From NCBI GenBank assembly GCA_900208305.1, contig OAPG01000003.1, forward strand, positions 682,001 to 746,000: DNA of 64,000 nucleotides, written 5' to 3'. The translations under genes and the position numbers were made by a program. The stretch is from Melanopsichium pennsylvanicum. Taxonomy: Eukaryota; Basidiomycota; Ustilaginomycetes; Ustilaginales. Below are positions 1 to 10,706 of this stretch, one piece after another; position 1 is the stretch's first letter, and every line of letters begins with the position of its first letter. The notes under the pieces were generated by a model, which saw only the letters and a list, made by a program, of their open reading frames with translations, did no database searches and was not told the origin of the DNA.

Positions 1-245
1 GTGCCAATGATACCAGCGCCTGCTTGGAGATAGTGGAGGTGCGCGTCAAAGATACCCTTCTGACCTTTTCCATTGCTGACATCTTCTTGCTTTTGGTCGA
101 GTAATCGTGCACTCCACAAAGGTCCTTTAGAGAGGTCAAAGTTGAGTCCATCTTCCAGATAAGTAGCAAGTCCGCCATCCAGAATGCCAATACGCGAGGA
201 GTCTAGCAGAGACTCTAATGCGCTTTGATCGATGCTTCCATTCAT
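1..245 (-). CDS. Homocysteine S-methyltransferase, N-terminal part (runs off the window)
   Basis: Reading the minus strand from the ATG at 245 gives 81 residues with no stop before the window edge. They carry the N-terminal signature of the homocysteine S-methyltransferase family: an ILDGGLATYLE segment at about residues 20-30, then KGPLWSARLL and the segment HLHYLQAGAGIIGT. Family enzymes move a methyl group from S-methylmethionine or a similar donor to homocysteine to make methionine. The zinc-binding cysteines lie in the missing C-terminal part, so activity cannot be judged here. It is divergent from the paraoxonase-like gene at 874, sharing about 630 bases of upstream DNA. The family call is firm; the exact methyl donor is not known. 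Confidence 0.85.
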   Translation of the reverse strand, partial: MNGSIDQSALESLLDSSRIGILDGGLATYLEDGLNFDLSKGPLWSARLLDQKQEDVSNGKGQKGIFDAHLHYLQAGAGIIG

Positions 246-873
246 AGTGGCGTGAGTATCGTTTGTTTGAGTGAGGATGATTAGACAAAGGTTCGGAGAT
301 GGTGACAAGGCTCGCTGGTGTAACCCAAAAGAAAGCCACGTTTTTTTCTGGTTTTTCTCAGGTTGATGAGTTCGGTGATTTCTCCGCAAAACGTGCTCAT
401 GCGACTTTTGCTATCTTATCGCAAAAAATTTAATCTTCGAAATAAACAATGAAAGAAGCTTCGATCTGACATTTTTAAGGTCGATGGAACGGTCGAGAGT
501 CTTCCGAAGATTTAAAATTATTTCAGATCAATAAAGCGTAACTTAAATTCACCTTTTACTGCTCGTTAACCGTTCATTAGTGTGCTTCTGTTTGCCGTGC
601 CGTCGGAAATTCTCAAACCAGATTTTGCATGCATCAGGTTCCACAATAATGCTCGCATTTGGGGTACGATTAAAGCTCGCATGCTCCAATCAGAAGGGTC
701 CATCCACTTGACAAGCTGCCTGACAATCAGTCGCACTACTATCTAGCTTTGGCTCCTTGCTTGCTTTCCTCTTTCAACCTTCACAAACTCCTTGTTGAAG
801 AGACGCAAGAACAGTCAACTGTCCATCAAGAGCTCAACGTATCTGATTGTTGTTGTCAGCAACAGTGGCCGAG
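246..873. promoter_or_regulatory. Divergent intergenic region
   Basis: About 630 bases separate two outward-facing start codons, so the stretch must hold both promoters. The part from about 410 to 560 is AT-rich. A pyrimidine-rich leader precedes the plus-strand gene (about 750-800). I see no RNA gene or convincing reading frame. Confidence 0.4.
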
Positions 874-2760
874 ATGTTGGTACCGCTCTTGATCTCATCC
901 GTGGCGGCGGGTCTGCTCGCAGTCACCTCGTACTTTCCCTACAAGAATCATCTCAAGCTCCATGGGGCTGCGCTCGATGCTACCACACTGAACATGGATC
1001 ACAAACTCAATCTCGAGCACTGTCAGCCTCTCTCTACACGCTTGCTCAACGAACCAGCAGGACCCGTCGAGCCATCCTTTTGCGAAGACATTGTGCTCGA
1101 CCGTCGTACAGGTATCGCCTACCTCAGCTGCGATCCTACTCGACTCACATGGGACGCTCGTGCTGGTGTCTATGAAGATGGCTCTGACAAACTCTCCTCC
1201 GAATGGGGCACGCCTGGTATCTGGGCTTGGGATACAAACAAACGAAACCTCGCTCGCAAGCTCTACATCTCGTTGCCTCCCCCCGAGTTTCCCGTTCAAG
1301 CTCCCGCTGATCTGCTCACCACCTTCCACCCGCTCGGAATCGCTGTTACCGCTAATCATCCCTACTTTGTCCAAGAATCTGATCAAGGTGCAGACCCAAA
1401 GCCCGAACCCCCTGCGAATCTCGTCATTGTCGCTAACAAGCCCTATGCTCATCGTCCCGGCGTGATCGATATCTTCGTACACGATCTCGACAAGGTCGGG
1501 GGAAAGGACCACACAACTTTGCGATGGATCAGAAGGGTACAAGGTGAAGATCTCAAGGGTATCCATGCCGACTCTGACGACAATGCCTTCAGCGTAGACC
1601 CTTTCCGCATTGCCATCTTTGCCGAACAATACTCGGAAACCTTGGAGCGAGACTACCCTGATCCGACTCACGTCAAAGAAAACCCAAACATCCTTGCCGG
1701 CTTCAAGGATGACGATGTAGCTGCCGTAGCAGGTCGCTCGATTCGCATTCCTAGCTTCTTTGTTACCTCGCTACCGGATCGCAGCAACGCCGAATCCATT
1801 CCAGAACCATCTTGCGTTTTCTCAGCTGTCTGGCAACCTGTGGCCTCCTATCTTTTACCCCAATTTTCGCTCGCTGGCCACACTCTCACGCGCAAACTCT
1901 TCCTTCACCATTCGTCCGTCAACAAGACTCTCTCGGTGCGTCTCGATGGCACTGATCCAGAACAATGGCAAGGTTTTCCGCCTCTGATTCAAGTTTGGGA
2001 TGGTGGAGGAAAAGCCGCCGGCTCCAACTCGTCGGCCACGCACCTCTTTATCCCCACCCTCACTGCTGATCAAGCCAAAGTTCAGGAATGGGAACAGCAC
2101 TGGGTGCGCGGTATCGGTGGGGGCATTCGCGATCACAAAGTGCATCATAGTGAAACTACGGCGGATGGAAAGATCAACAACATCCTGCGTCTCTACAAGA
2201 CCTACACGCCTAGTTTCGTCAACTTCTTTGCTGTGGATCATGAGTCACCCATACGAGCTCTTGTAGTGGATCAATATGGACGAAGTTGGACTGGATCCAG
2301 TCCAAACACGAGAGCGGTAGAACAGTGGATTGCTTCACAACGAGATGAGCGTCGTCGGCGTCTTGGTCTTGAATCTTGTTCGCATTGGTCTCAGAATCTG
2401 TCGAGCTCAGAAAAGCCAGCGAGACCAGCAGGAAGAATCGAGCAGACAACCTACGTATTCCGTCACTTTGGCAGTGTTGTTGCACATCCTTGGGAGACGG
2501 AGAAACTCAAGTTGAAGAAGGAAAAAGGGGTTTGGTTGAGGAAAGAATTCCACACGTTTAATGTTTTCAAGAGTCCTGCAGAGACCAAGGCAGAGATTCA
2601 AGGCAGGAGTGACCAAGAGTTGAAACAGAGAGGATTCTTGCCCACCATCCCAACAGGATTGGCGGTGGATATCAAGAGGAAGCTGCTCTATGTAACAGGC
2701 GCGTATGAAGAGAGAGGTATTGCTGTTTGCGCTTTGCCAAAGGATTGGATCGAGGAATGA
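874..2760 (+). CDS. Paraoxonase/arylesterase-like beta-propeller protein with N-terminal signal anchor
   Basis: Single exon, 628 residues from the ATG at 874; the open frame extends upstream only to TTG codons. Residues about 2-20 are a hydrophobic stretch that should act as a signal anchor or signal peptide. The body shows the pattern of the calcium-dependent paraoxonase/arylesterase propeller: CEDIVLD followed by TGIAYLSCDP, then a FHPLGI motif, NLVIVANKP and GVIDIFVHDLD, and a late TIPTGLAVDIKRKLLYVTG blade. Family members hydrolyse lactones and aryl esters; the substrate here is unknown. It is longer than animal paraoxonases (about 355 residues), with the extra sequence inserted between propeller strands (about residues 240-560). 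It could be a non-catalytic relative of the SMP-30/paraoxonase clan. Confidence 0.7.
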   Translation: MLVPLLISSVAAGLLAVTSYFPYKNHLKLHGAALDATTLNMDHKLNLEHCQPLSTRLLNEPAGPVEPSFCEDIVLDRRTGIAYLSCDPTRLTWDARAGVYEDGSDKLSSEWGTPGIWAWDTNKRNLARKLYISLPPPEFPVQAPADLLTTFHPLGIAVTANHPYFVQESDQGADPKPEPPANLVIVANKPYAHRPGVIDIFVHDLDKVGGKDHTTLRWIRRVQGEDLKGIHADSDDNAFSVDPFRIAIFAEQYSETLERDYPDPTHVKENPNILAGFKDDDVAAVAGRSIRIPSFFVTSLPDRSNAESIPEPSCVFSAVWQPVASYLLPQFSLAGHTLTRKLFLHHSSVNKTLSVRLDGTDPEQWQGFPPLIQVWDGGGKAAGSNSSATHLFIPTLTADQAKVQEWEQHWVRGIGGGIRDHKVHHSETTADGKINNILRLYKTYTPSFVNFFAVDHESPIRALVVDQYGRSWTGSSPNTRAVEQWIASQRDERRRRLGLESCSHWSQNLSSSEKPARPAGRIEQTTYVFRHFGSVVAHPWETEKLKLKKEKGVWLRKEFHTFNVFKSPAETKAEIQGRSDQELKQRGFLPTIPTGLAVDIKRKLLYVTGAYEERGIAVCALPKDWIEE

Positions 2761-3765
2761 TCTTGTCGTATATCTCGTTGCAGTTTTTAGCTCCTCCTAC
2801 CAACCTCGAATAGAAAAGAGATCCAATAATTAAAGTCATGGTTTATCAAGGCAAAATAACTGAAAAGTGCACCACAAAATTCTATGGCAGGGCTGCTCCA
2901 AAATACAGTACCGTATACAGTAGCTTTATTAATGAAAAAGGGAAATGAAGGAAATGTTGTGTGAAGATCCTATTTAAAAATCGGCCAATTTTAGAGCTCC
3001 GTTCAAATGTGGACACTTTTTATTTTCTATTTTATTTTTCTCAGGAACGAAACAGGGGTCTGTCGCTTTTACTATTAATACTTTAACAATGTCATGTTCG
3101 GTAACTTGATGTCAGCCTTTCGCTGCACTGAGCCAAGTGTTGAGCAAGTTTCCAACTTTCCTATTCGGGCACACAATCAGGTACAGCCAACCATGTTCCG
3201 CTTTCGCTGTCCTCAATTGCACTCGTCGACAGCTCGCATGTTGGACAGCCAAACAAGGACCATGTCGAAGCGGATTTTGGATTTCGAGTCAATCTGAGCT
3301 GTAACCCATTTGCTACAACTTTTGATGTAGGTTGCAGCAGATTAAGCGCTCTGATGCCTAAATTTCAAGTCGATTCTCATGATTGCAGAGCGACGTGTGA
3401 AATCGATCATTGCGACTGTTTTGTGAGTGTCTGTGTCGGTCAAGAGCAAGTTTCGTTGCACCTGGGTTGCATGTTGACAGAGAACGACGAGATTGGCGGC
3501 TATAGTAGCCCTGCTCTCGTAGTCACTCCCTGACTCTTTGTATCGCTCGACATCCTACCCTCCTACCCATCCTCTGACCACCATCACCGAACGATCTAAT
3601 CACGCCCTCTATCATACACATTCTTTTTTTTTAAAATAACACCTTCTTTTACAAACACATTCCTTCGATCTCGTTCTCGCAGCTAGTCTGTAGTTGCCCT
3701 CTTTCCCAGTTCAGCGCATCATCACCTCCTTCCATATTTGGACTTATCAGTACGGCACTTGCACA
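2761..3765. other. Intergenic region
   Basis: About 1 kb between two plus-strand genes. It contains an AT-rich block (about 2940-3060), a weak 67-codon frame at 3094-3297 that I do not credit, and a CT-rich leader from about 3520 to 3700 before the next gene, typical of fungal core promoters. Nothing else recognisable. Confidence 0.4.
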
Positions 3766-4797
3766 ATGCCCAATTTCACTCTCTCGTCCAACAGCAAACC
3801 GGCCACATACTCGGATGCCAATGGCAGATACACTCGCATCGAGTCTGGCAAAATTCCTTCGCGTGGTCGTTCTCTCGCCTCTTCACGTCGAGGCAAGTAT
3901 TGCCTTGCTGCTGCTGCTGCTGCTGCTACACAATCTAGCCAACATAACTTCGGTGAAGACGAGGATGACTTTCAAGCAGCAAGCGTTGTTGCTTCCCCTA
4001 CCAACCGCAGGCGGAAACGTGGGGGCAAGGCACTGACCTTGGATCAAGTAGCAACGACTGCTGGTCGGAGAAGTGTTGCCATGATTATGGACGATGTTAC
4101 TTGCTCTCCTCCTTCCTCTACTTTTCCAACTGTATCGGACGACACGAGTAGTGGTGATAGCAAAACTTCTACCAGCGTAGCCTTTTTCACATCGCACGTG
4201 CAGGGAATCATATCCCTTATCGGCGTGATTGTGCTCCTAATCCTTGTGCGTTTTGCGCGTATTTCGGTGGATAATTCAACCTATGTTCGTGGCGTTTTGA
4301 ACATGCTCACCGGTCTCGCAGCCTCAGCTTCAGCACACAAACTCTCCATGACTGTCGCCGTTTCCTCTCTCGCTTCGGTACGTTCGGTTTCTTCAGGCTC
4401 ATCCAAACCTCCAAGTGCTGCACTCACCGCGGCGGCTATGGGTCTCACAGGTGGTCAAGCGTTCAATCTTATTTTTGGAAGCGATCAATTCTTTCAAATC
4501 GTTTCGTTTTTGGAAGCGATTTGTTCTGCCATTGCCAATTACATGTCAGGTAGTTGTATCGTCACCAGTTTGAACCACTTTGACAAGAATGGAACGCCCT
4601 TACTCGAATTGGATATGAGTCAGGCAGGTACGTTGTGGGGAATTTGCGCGTTATGGATTATTGCTTTGGGATTACATGCGGCCACCGCATTCGCGAATAA
4701 GCGTACCATTCAGACAGTACAGAAGGCAAGTCAGGAGAGTGTCAGGGAGATCGTGGCATTGATGCATGTCGAAAGCGTTTACGCCGGAAAGCAGTAA
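3766..4797 (+). CDS. Unknown multi-pass membrane protein
   Basis: Single exon of 343 residues from the ATG at 3766 (upstream frame opens only at TTG 3694). The first 140 residues are polar and probably disordered, with a run of seven alanines encoded by a GCT repeat (about 3907-3928) and basic patches such as RRRKRGGK. The C-terminal half holds about four hydrophobic segments: around QGIISLIGVIVLLILVRFA, the region after MLTGLAASASA, the FFQIVSFLEAICSAIANYM block and a last helix near TLWGICALWIIALGL. I do not recognise the family. The arrangement of disordered tail plus four helices suggests a tetraspan protein of the plasma or an internal membrane, but no function can be assigned. Confidence 0.65.
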   Translation: MPNFTLSSNSKPATYSDANGRYTRIESGKIPSRGRSLASSRRGKYCLAAAAAAATQSSQHNFGEDEDDFQAASVVASPTNRRRKRGGKALTLDQVATTAGRRSVAMIMDDVTCSPPSSTFPTVSDDTSSGDSKTSTSVAFFTSHVQGIISLIGVIVLLILVRFARISVDNSTYVRGVLNMLTGLAASASAHKLSMTVAVSSLASVRSVSSGSSKPPSAALTAAAMGLTGGQAFNLIFGSDQFFQIVSFLEAICSAIANYMSGSCIVTSLNHFDKNGTPLLELDMSQAGTLWGICALWIIALGLHAATAFANKRTIQTVQKASQESVREIVALMHVESVYAGKQ

Positions 4798-5190
4798 GAT
4801 CGAACCACAATAACACCTCATGTCGTTGCGATCCTTTACATGGTCGATGCGCGATCGCATGCCTCTCAAAATGTGCCGCTGCTCTCTCTCTCTCTCTCTC
4901 TCTCTCTCCTTGTGTTCGTCCATCAGTTTGTCCCGATTCGCCTAAAATACCCTATTCTTTTCCATGTATACTTGAGTTGGTCCACACACGAACAATCATA
5001 CCCTCAAATTCGATTTCTTCTTCATCACAACAATGCGTTTCCGCTGGCGAGGTGTGCAGACCAAGAAAAAAAACGAGTTGAAATTAGCTGCAGCCATGCT
5101 AGGGGGAACATAAGGTATATCGATGGCACGACGAGACAAGCATATGCGAGCGAAACAGATTTTGGACGATTGTGTTTTTGAGCGGAATGA
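4798..5190. other. Convergent intergenic region with CT microsatellite
   Basis: 3' flanks of two converging genes. The only notable feature is the CT dinucleotide run listed separately at 4882-4908. Confidence 0.4.
4882..4908. repeat. (CT)n dinucleotide microsatellite
   Basis: Uninterrupted CT repeat of about 13 units, 85 bases downstream of the stop codon of the unknown membrane protein, probably in its 3' untranslated region. Confidence 0.9.
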
Positions 5191-6054
5191 TCACTGAGCG
5201 AGCAACTTTTCGATAACAGGCGCGATGGAAGAGGGCTTAGTGTTGGAGCCGTATCGCTCAATGACGTTTCCTTGCTTGTCCACAAGGAACTTGGTAAAGT
5301 TCCACTCTGATGAGGAATTGATGAGAAGCGAGATATGCACAAGGAAATAGAACAGGTCAAAAAGTCAGCAACATGGGAAAAAATAGTGCGCCAAGGAGCG
5401 TAGAAAGGGGTCTGACAACTGGGCCGAGGTGTGCTGTATTGTACGTACTGATCATCTCGGTGCCAAGGATACCAGACTTCTGCTTTTTCAAGAATTGGAA
5501 CACCTCGTTCGTGTTGCTGCCGTTAACATCAGACTTGGCCATCATGGGGAAGGTTACTCCATAGTTCTGCAATTTGCCCGAGCGCAGAGTTCAGAACATC
5601 GTCAGCGTCTTTTCTTCTTTTCTTTCGGTTTGTCTTGGAAATCAGCCTACACTACTGAGGCAGCAGTGGTACGACAAAGGATGTGTGTACTTACGCGCTG
5701 GCAAAATTCACCAATCTTCTCGTCGTTCTCAGGATCCTGACCTGCGAACTGATTGCAAGGGAAACCTATGATTTGGAGTCCTTGATCTGCGTACTTCTTG
5801 TTCAGCTCTTCGAGCTCGGCGAATTGAGGAGTGTAACCGCACTTGGAGGCGGTGTTGACGACGAGGACGACCTTGCCCTTGAGCTGGTCGAAGGTGTATT
5901 GCTCGTGCGAGGGTTTGGTAGCTTTGAGATCGTAGAACGAGACCATTTTGACGATGAAGGACACGTGCAAGGGTCGGATGTGTTGGAAGAAGCTTGTTGG
6001 TGGAAGTGAGGAGGGAAGAGGTGAGGCTGTGCGAGGCACAAGTATTCGCAGCAT
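5191..6054 (-). CDS. Thiol (glutathione) peroxidase, three exons, possible mitochondrial and cytosolic forms
   Basis: Exons on the minus strand: 6054-5695, 5566-5449 and 5306-5191, with introns of 128 and 142 bases bounded by GT-AG. The join gives 197 residues from the ATG at 6054, or 161 from the ATG at 5946, which opens the conserved MVSFYDLKA. Family motifs are all present: peroxidatic cysteine in NTASKCGYTPQF, the FPCNQFAGQDP block, a resolving cysteine in EFCQRNYGVTFP, and KWNFTKFLVD. It is a Cys, not Sec, enzyme like yeast Gpx3/Hyr1, which reduces hydroperoxides with thioredoxin and can relay oxidation to transcription factors. The 36-residue N-terminal extension is rich in Arg, Ser and Pro with no acidic residue, so alternative starts could give mitochondrial and cytosolic products. 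The family call is very secure. Confidence 0.93.
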
Positions 6055-7018
6055 TCGGCGTTTCAATAAAGCGGGTGGAAAATGGAGGATGAGAATCGGA
6101 TATAAAGAGTTAGTTGGCTAAATTACGCTGATCGCTCAAGGGGGGAAGCACGACCAGGCATGTATTTCCGGCAACGCCCCATGCAGCTGCAATCCGCACG
6201 TGAGAGAGAGTCTAAGCTCTTCGGTGTAACGACTCAGGGGAGAATTCGGGTCTGCAGGAGTTGGATGTCATCCATGGGATTGATTGGATCAGATTGCAGA
6301 TCACGAAAGGCAACTCGTAAGATGGCATTGACACAACTCAGCTGATTTTGGTGGTTGGTCTCTGCATTAACTCACATTATTTGTGCATATCTTATAGCCG
6401 ATGTGGAGCTAATAAATCGTTAATCATCGAGGTTTTGCGCTATACAATAATATGCATTCCATGCGAGAGGCGCATCAAACAACTCAAAATGTTGCATACA
6501 ATACAAAAATTTCACAGTAGCACAGCGCAGTACAGCGCAGTACAGTACGATAGAAAGGCTAACAGGCAAAACCTGGCGACTCGAATACCGAAACCCGCGG
6601 TGAATCACGCACGCCAACACGCATACGTTTGCAAAAGAAAGGCAAATCTGATTTCGATCTTTATCTTGGAATTATTGAATCGGGAGATGGGCTATCTTCG
6701 GTTATCTGTTCAGTTACGATCCGTGGTCTTTCCAGTATAACCGATGCATGACGGTGCGATGCTATCGCTGCTTCCACCTTCGCCGCAACTCAACGGCTGC
6801 TCGGAAAACCAGTCGGTGTAGACCGATGTATTGATTCGCTCATGTCCACGCTGAACTCACTTGTTATGGGATCGACCTGTTGAGACTTTATCGAGGTTGC
6901 CACTTTGACTTGAGTTCAACCTTACGACCACAGCAATACCTGCCTCTGTTGTTTTGCAACAAGTTGTCTCAACCACTCCCACAACCTCTCATCGCTGCAT
7001 TTGCGAGCACATGACACC
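6055..7018. promoter_or_regulatory. Divergent intergenic region
   Basis: About 960 bases between the outward-facing glutathione peroxidase and nucleoside hydrolase genes. A short direct repeat of the unit CAGCGCAGTA (two copies plus a partial, about 6525-6550) is the only structure seen. No RNA gene found. Confidence 0.35.
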
Positions 7019-8305
7019 ATGTCACCCAAACCTCTGATCATCGACACAGATCCAGGGGTGGACGATGTTCTAGCTATCCTTCTGGCTCTTGCCTCTCCCG
7101 ACGAAGTCTCTCTCAAAGCTCTCACCCTCACTTTTGGTAATACGACGCTTGACCATGCCTACGCGAATGTCTTGCGCACAGGTTCCGTGCTTCAACGACA
7201 CCTTGCCGATCCGAATACATCAGACGCTGTCAAGAACAGATACCGCAATTTCACGCCGACCGCCGACCCAATTGTAGTGGCTAGCGGCTCCACACAGCCG
7301 CTGGAAGGCAAGATGTTTACGGCGAGCTACTTTCACGGCAGGGACGGATTGTCTGGCGTGCATTGGCTGGAGAATGACCCTTTCCCTGTTCCAAAGGAGG
7401 TAACTGCACCTCTCGCTCCGACAGACATGCATGCGACCGATGTCATCCTGGACATCATCAAAGCGCATCCTCCTCACACTGTCCGAATCGCCGCTCTTGG
7501 ACCTCTGACAAACCTCGCAGCAGCCTTTAGAAAGGACCCAGAGACCTTTGCCAAAGTAGGCAGTATTTCTGTGATGGGCGGTGCTTTCGATGTTCCTGGC
7601 AACACGAGTCCGGTTGCAGAGTTCAATTGGTATGCCGACCCGTATTCAGTCAAGGTGCTCATCGATGAAGCGCCGCGTCACCCAGTGCTCGAGGGTCACC
7701 GGCTGCCAATCCGAGTCCTGGCTTTGGACATCACATCGAATCACACGGTGCCATATTCAAAACTTGTCAAGGCCACCTACGAAACGCCGCATGACACGCC
7801 TTCTGGCGCCAGTCATTTGGAAAAGTTCATCGGAACCTTCCTAACCCATCCAAGAGCGTACACCAACAACTTGGTGGCACCCGAAGAATTCCACCCGGAT
7901 CAGCACGACTTGTTCCAAGCACACGACCCTGTGGCTGTGGCGCATGCCATATTTACGCTTCCAGGAATGGATGGAAACGGGTGGACGCATGTTCCAAGGA
8001 GGTTCCAGATCGAGACAAGTGGAGAGCTTACGAGAGGATTTTGCGTGATTGACAGACGATTCTCAGGCAAGACCAAGGGAACAAGTAGGAAGGAGGGTGG
8101 GAATCGGGCTGTGGATGCCGAGAGGGAACTGCACACGATTGAGAATCCAGACGTGCCCGTTCACAGGATCCAAAGCAAGAAGGTAAACGGGGGAGGGGGG
8201 GAGGGAGAGGGAGAGGGAGAGCAGGTGGGTCTGGTGGATGAGGTGACAACTACACCTGGAACAGAGTGGTTTTCGCAGATGTTCTTAGAGCGTATCGGTC
8301 TTTGA
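7019..8305 (+). CDS. Inosine-uridine preferring nucleoside hydrolase
   Basis: Single exon, 428 residues from the ATG at 7019. The calcium-binding and catalytic signature DTDPGVDD lies at residues 9-16, right after a first beta strand. Further family landmarks are the LTFGN strand, the ALGPLTNLA motif, VMGGAF with EFNWYADP (conserved asparagine and aspartate), and a late HDPVAVAHAI motif. These enzymes hydrolyse ribonucleosides to base and ribose for purine/pyrimidine salvage, usually in the cytosol. It is longer than bacterial members (about 315 residues) owing to insertions and a glycine/glutamate-rich low-complexity run near the C terminus (about 8189-8223). Together with the HIU hydrolase at 10707 it fits a purine-handling theme. 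Substrate preference cannot be told from sequence. Confidence 0.92.
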   Translation: MSPKPLIIDTDPGVDDVLAILLALASPDEVSLKALTLTFGNTTLDHAYANVLRTGSVLQRHLADPNTSDAVKNRYRNFTPTADPIVVASGSTQPLEGKMFTASYFHGRDGLSGVHWLENDPFPVPKEVTAPLAPTDMHATDVILDIIKAHPPHTVRIAALGPLTNLAAAFRKDPETFAKVGSISVMGGAFDVPGNTSPVAEFNWYADPYSVKVLIDEAPRHPVLEGHRLPIRVLALDITSNHTVPYSKLVKATYETPHDTPSGASHLEKFIGTFLTHPRAYTNNLVAPEEFHPDQHDLFQAHDPVAVAHAIFTLPGMDGNGWTHVPRRFQIETSGELTRGFCVIDRRFSGKTKGTSRKEGGNRAVDAERELHTIENPDVPVHRIQSKKVNGGGGEGEGEGEQVGLVDEVTTTPGTEWFSQMFLERIGL

Positions 8306-9222
8306 ACCTCTTCATACAAAAACAAACAATTCTTGTCAAACATTGACATTCCATGGCATTACTGACGAGAGTGCCTTGCTGACGTTGAATCAACACGAAT
8401 GTTGGTGAACAGCAGTATAACAAATCGGTGAAAGTATAGCTTTCAGGAGATGAACAATGCAGATCTGATGCCGTCCAATACGCGAACAAGAAGCGAGGCG
8501 AGCGAACCATGGATGCACTCTTTCACGGCCACGTAAGTTTGTGTAAGGCCGATTCCATCACAACGCGTCGTTTCTGAAGCCGAGTCGAAAATCCAAGAAA
8601 GCGCACTTCCGGCAAGTTGCAGTGCTTCAGAAAGCCGGTTCAACTTTGAAATGCCGCCTGTGTCTCTCTGCATACCGTACTCGCAACACTCAACGCGTTG
8701 ATAATATCCCAGTCTACCTATGCACAGCGTATGCTGTTTCAGTAGTGACTGGGATGCTGTGATATAGCTTGATGGCTAAATGACGATGTTGACGAGAGAT
8801 GCTTGGGTTGTGTGTGTTGTGTATGCGGGGTTCGACCTGTTCGGGGTCGTGGTTGGGTCGGGTTGAATGAGCATCATTTTCCGAGCTCGCGTGCATCGCA
8901 ACTTCACCTTAAGTTACAAGGGAAAAGGGGAATACAGCACACTTCTACGTAGGGAGTGCATTCCCGGTTGTACCGGCGCGCTATTACACAGAGCCATTAC
9001 TCAATTTAGTCCTCCCCTCAACTTTGTGTCTCTGTAGCATCTTCGCTTCCCTAATCTTTCCGAACTTTGTTTGCCATCATCCTCTTTTTCGATCTCATTG
9101 TCCCAACTTGTCTCGATTTCTCTGTCCCTCAAGCTAGATCATCCGTCCAAACTTACACTCTCGTCACTAAAACAACCCCATCTCTCGGAGAGAAAGGAAA
9201 AAAGAAAAGAAAAAGGCCAATC
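8306..9222. other. Intergenic region
   Basis: About 920 bases upstream of the peroxisomal carrier gene. A pyrimidine-rich stretch followed by an A/G-rich leader (about 9180-9222) runs up to the start codon. No gene, RNA or repeat recognised. Confidence 0.4.
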
Positions 9223-10443
9223 ATGTCGGACGACTCTTTCATCCATGCTTGCGCCGGTGGTGTCGGTGGAATGGTTGCCATGACCGCCACTTACCCTTTG
9301 GTCGGTATTTCCACACGTGCTGCTGTCGAATCTAGCAAGAATCCCGAGGAGCCTATGGTCAAAGCCGCACTTAAGATTTTGAAACAGGAAGGTGTTGCTG
9401 GCCTCTATGCAGGTTTGAGCTCGAGTTTGATCGGTATCGGTGTCACCAACTTGTAAGTGCTTTGTCATTTTTCCCCCTATCTTTATCTCGATCGGTGCAT
9501 ATTGCGCGCGACATAGCTTGCTGATAATGTCTCCTTTGGTCATGACTTGACTTCTTGGATACACTTGGTGATGCAGTGTGTACTACTTCTTTTTCGAAAA
9601 GTGTCGAGAGACCATCCTCAAGTCCAAAGCCAAAGTTGCTGCAGCTGCTGCCACCACTGCCACCGCAACCATTGCCAACGGAGGCGCCTTGACCACCTTT
9701 GAATCCATTCTTGCGGGTGTCATTGCTGGTACGGCCACTACCGTTTCCACCAACCCCATCTGGATCGTCAACACTCGTCAGACTGTCCAAGTTGGATCTA
9801 CCTCTGATCCCAAAGTCGCCTCGACCGCTGCTGTCACCAAGCGTCTTGGCTTCCTTCAAACCATGCAAAAGATCATCAAAGAAGAAGGTCCGCTTGCTCT
9901 CTGGAAAGGTCTAGGACCAGCCTTGGTCCTGGTAATCAACCCCGTGTTGCAGTACACTGCGTTCGAACAGCTCAAGAACTGGGTTGTCAAGAGCAGATTG
10001 GCAAAGTCCAATGGAGGTAAAGTGAGCCTCAGCGATTGGGACTTTTTCTGGTTGGGTGCATTGAGCAAGTTGTTCGCAACAGGACTCACCTACCCGCAGA
10101 TTGTGATCAAGAGCAGACAGCATGCAGGTAGCTCCAAGGGAGCAAGCACCAACATCTGGACTGCTATGACCGAGATTGTTCAGCGGGAAGGCATCGCTGG
10201 TCTGTACAGAGGTATCTTCAGCAAGTTGCTCCAGAGTGTCTTGACCGCTGCCATCTTGTTTGCGAGCAAGGAGAGAGTTTTCAACATCACAAAGACTGTA
10301 AGTACTCTCCGCACTCGTTCTTCAAGACGTTAAGGTTAAGGTTGATGATTAAGAGCTTCTGTACTGACATCGATGATCTTCTTCTGGTTGCGCTCACACA
10401 GCTTATCGCTCCCGTGGCTACCGCTGCCCCTGTCAAGAAATAA
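9223..10443 (+). CDS. ANT1: Peroxisomal adenine nucleotide carrier (SLC25A17/Ant1-like), three exons
   Basis: Exons 9223-9452, 9577-10297 and 10402-10443; GT-AG introns of 124 and 104 bases; product 330 residues. The mitochondrial-carrier repeat occurs three times: TYPLVGISTRAAVE, then STNPIWIVNTRQTVQ, then TYPQIVIKSRQ, each followed by a GxxGLYRG-type motif. The second repeat, with NPIWIVNTR, is typical of the peroxisomal ATP/AMP exchangers (yeast Ant1, human PMP34), which supply ATP for fatty-acid activation inside peroxisomes. An alanine/threonine-rich insert separates repeats one and two. The last exon encodes only 13 residues. The start at 9223 gives MSDDSFIHACAGGVGG, the usual family beginning. 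A related carrier of NAD or CoA is the main alternative. Confidence 0.85.
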
Positions 10444-10706
10444 TTCTTAAACTCCTTCGTCACCTGTCTTTCTCATAACCTGAATTCGCATTCTCCTCGT
10501 TGCCTCACACCATTCCCTGATTCACATAAAAACTTCATAAAAAGAGGAGAAAGACAAAAATAAGAAGAATCGGCCCCTTTGTTTACTAATGGGATGCTTC
10601 TGCTAGACGTCTGTGAGTTGACCGTATCAACCCAAGCATTCGCACAGCATATCGTCGAACAATTCCATTGCAAAGTGAAAGAGCACCTGGAACCCACGGT
10701 ATGCAC

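Noticed and set aside
3094..3297. 67-codon plus-strand frame in the intergenic space
   Set aside because: No domain, no start context, no splice partners; typical chance frame.
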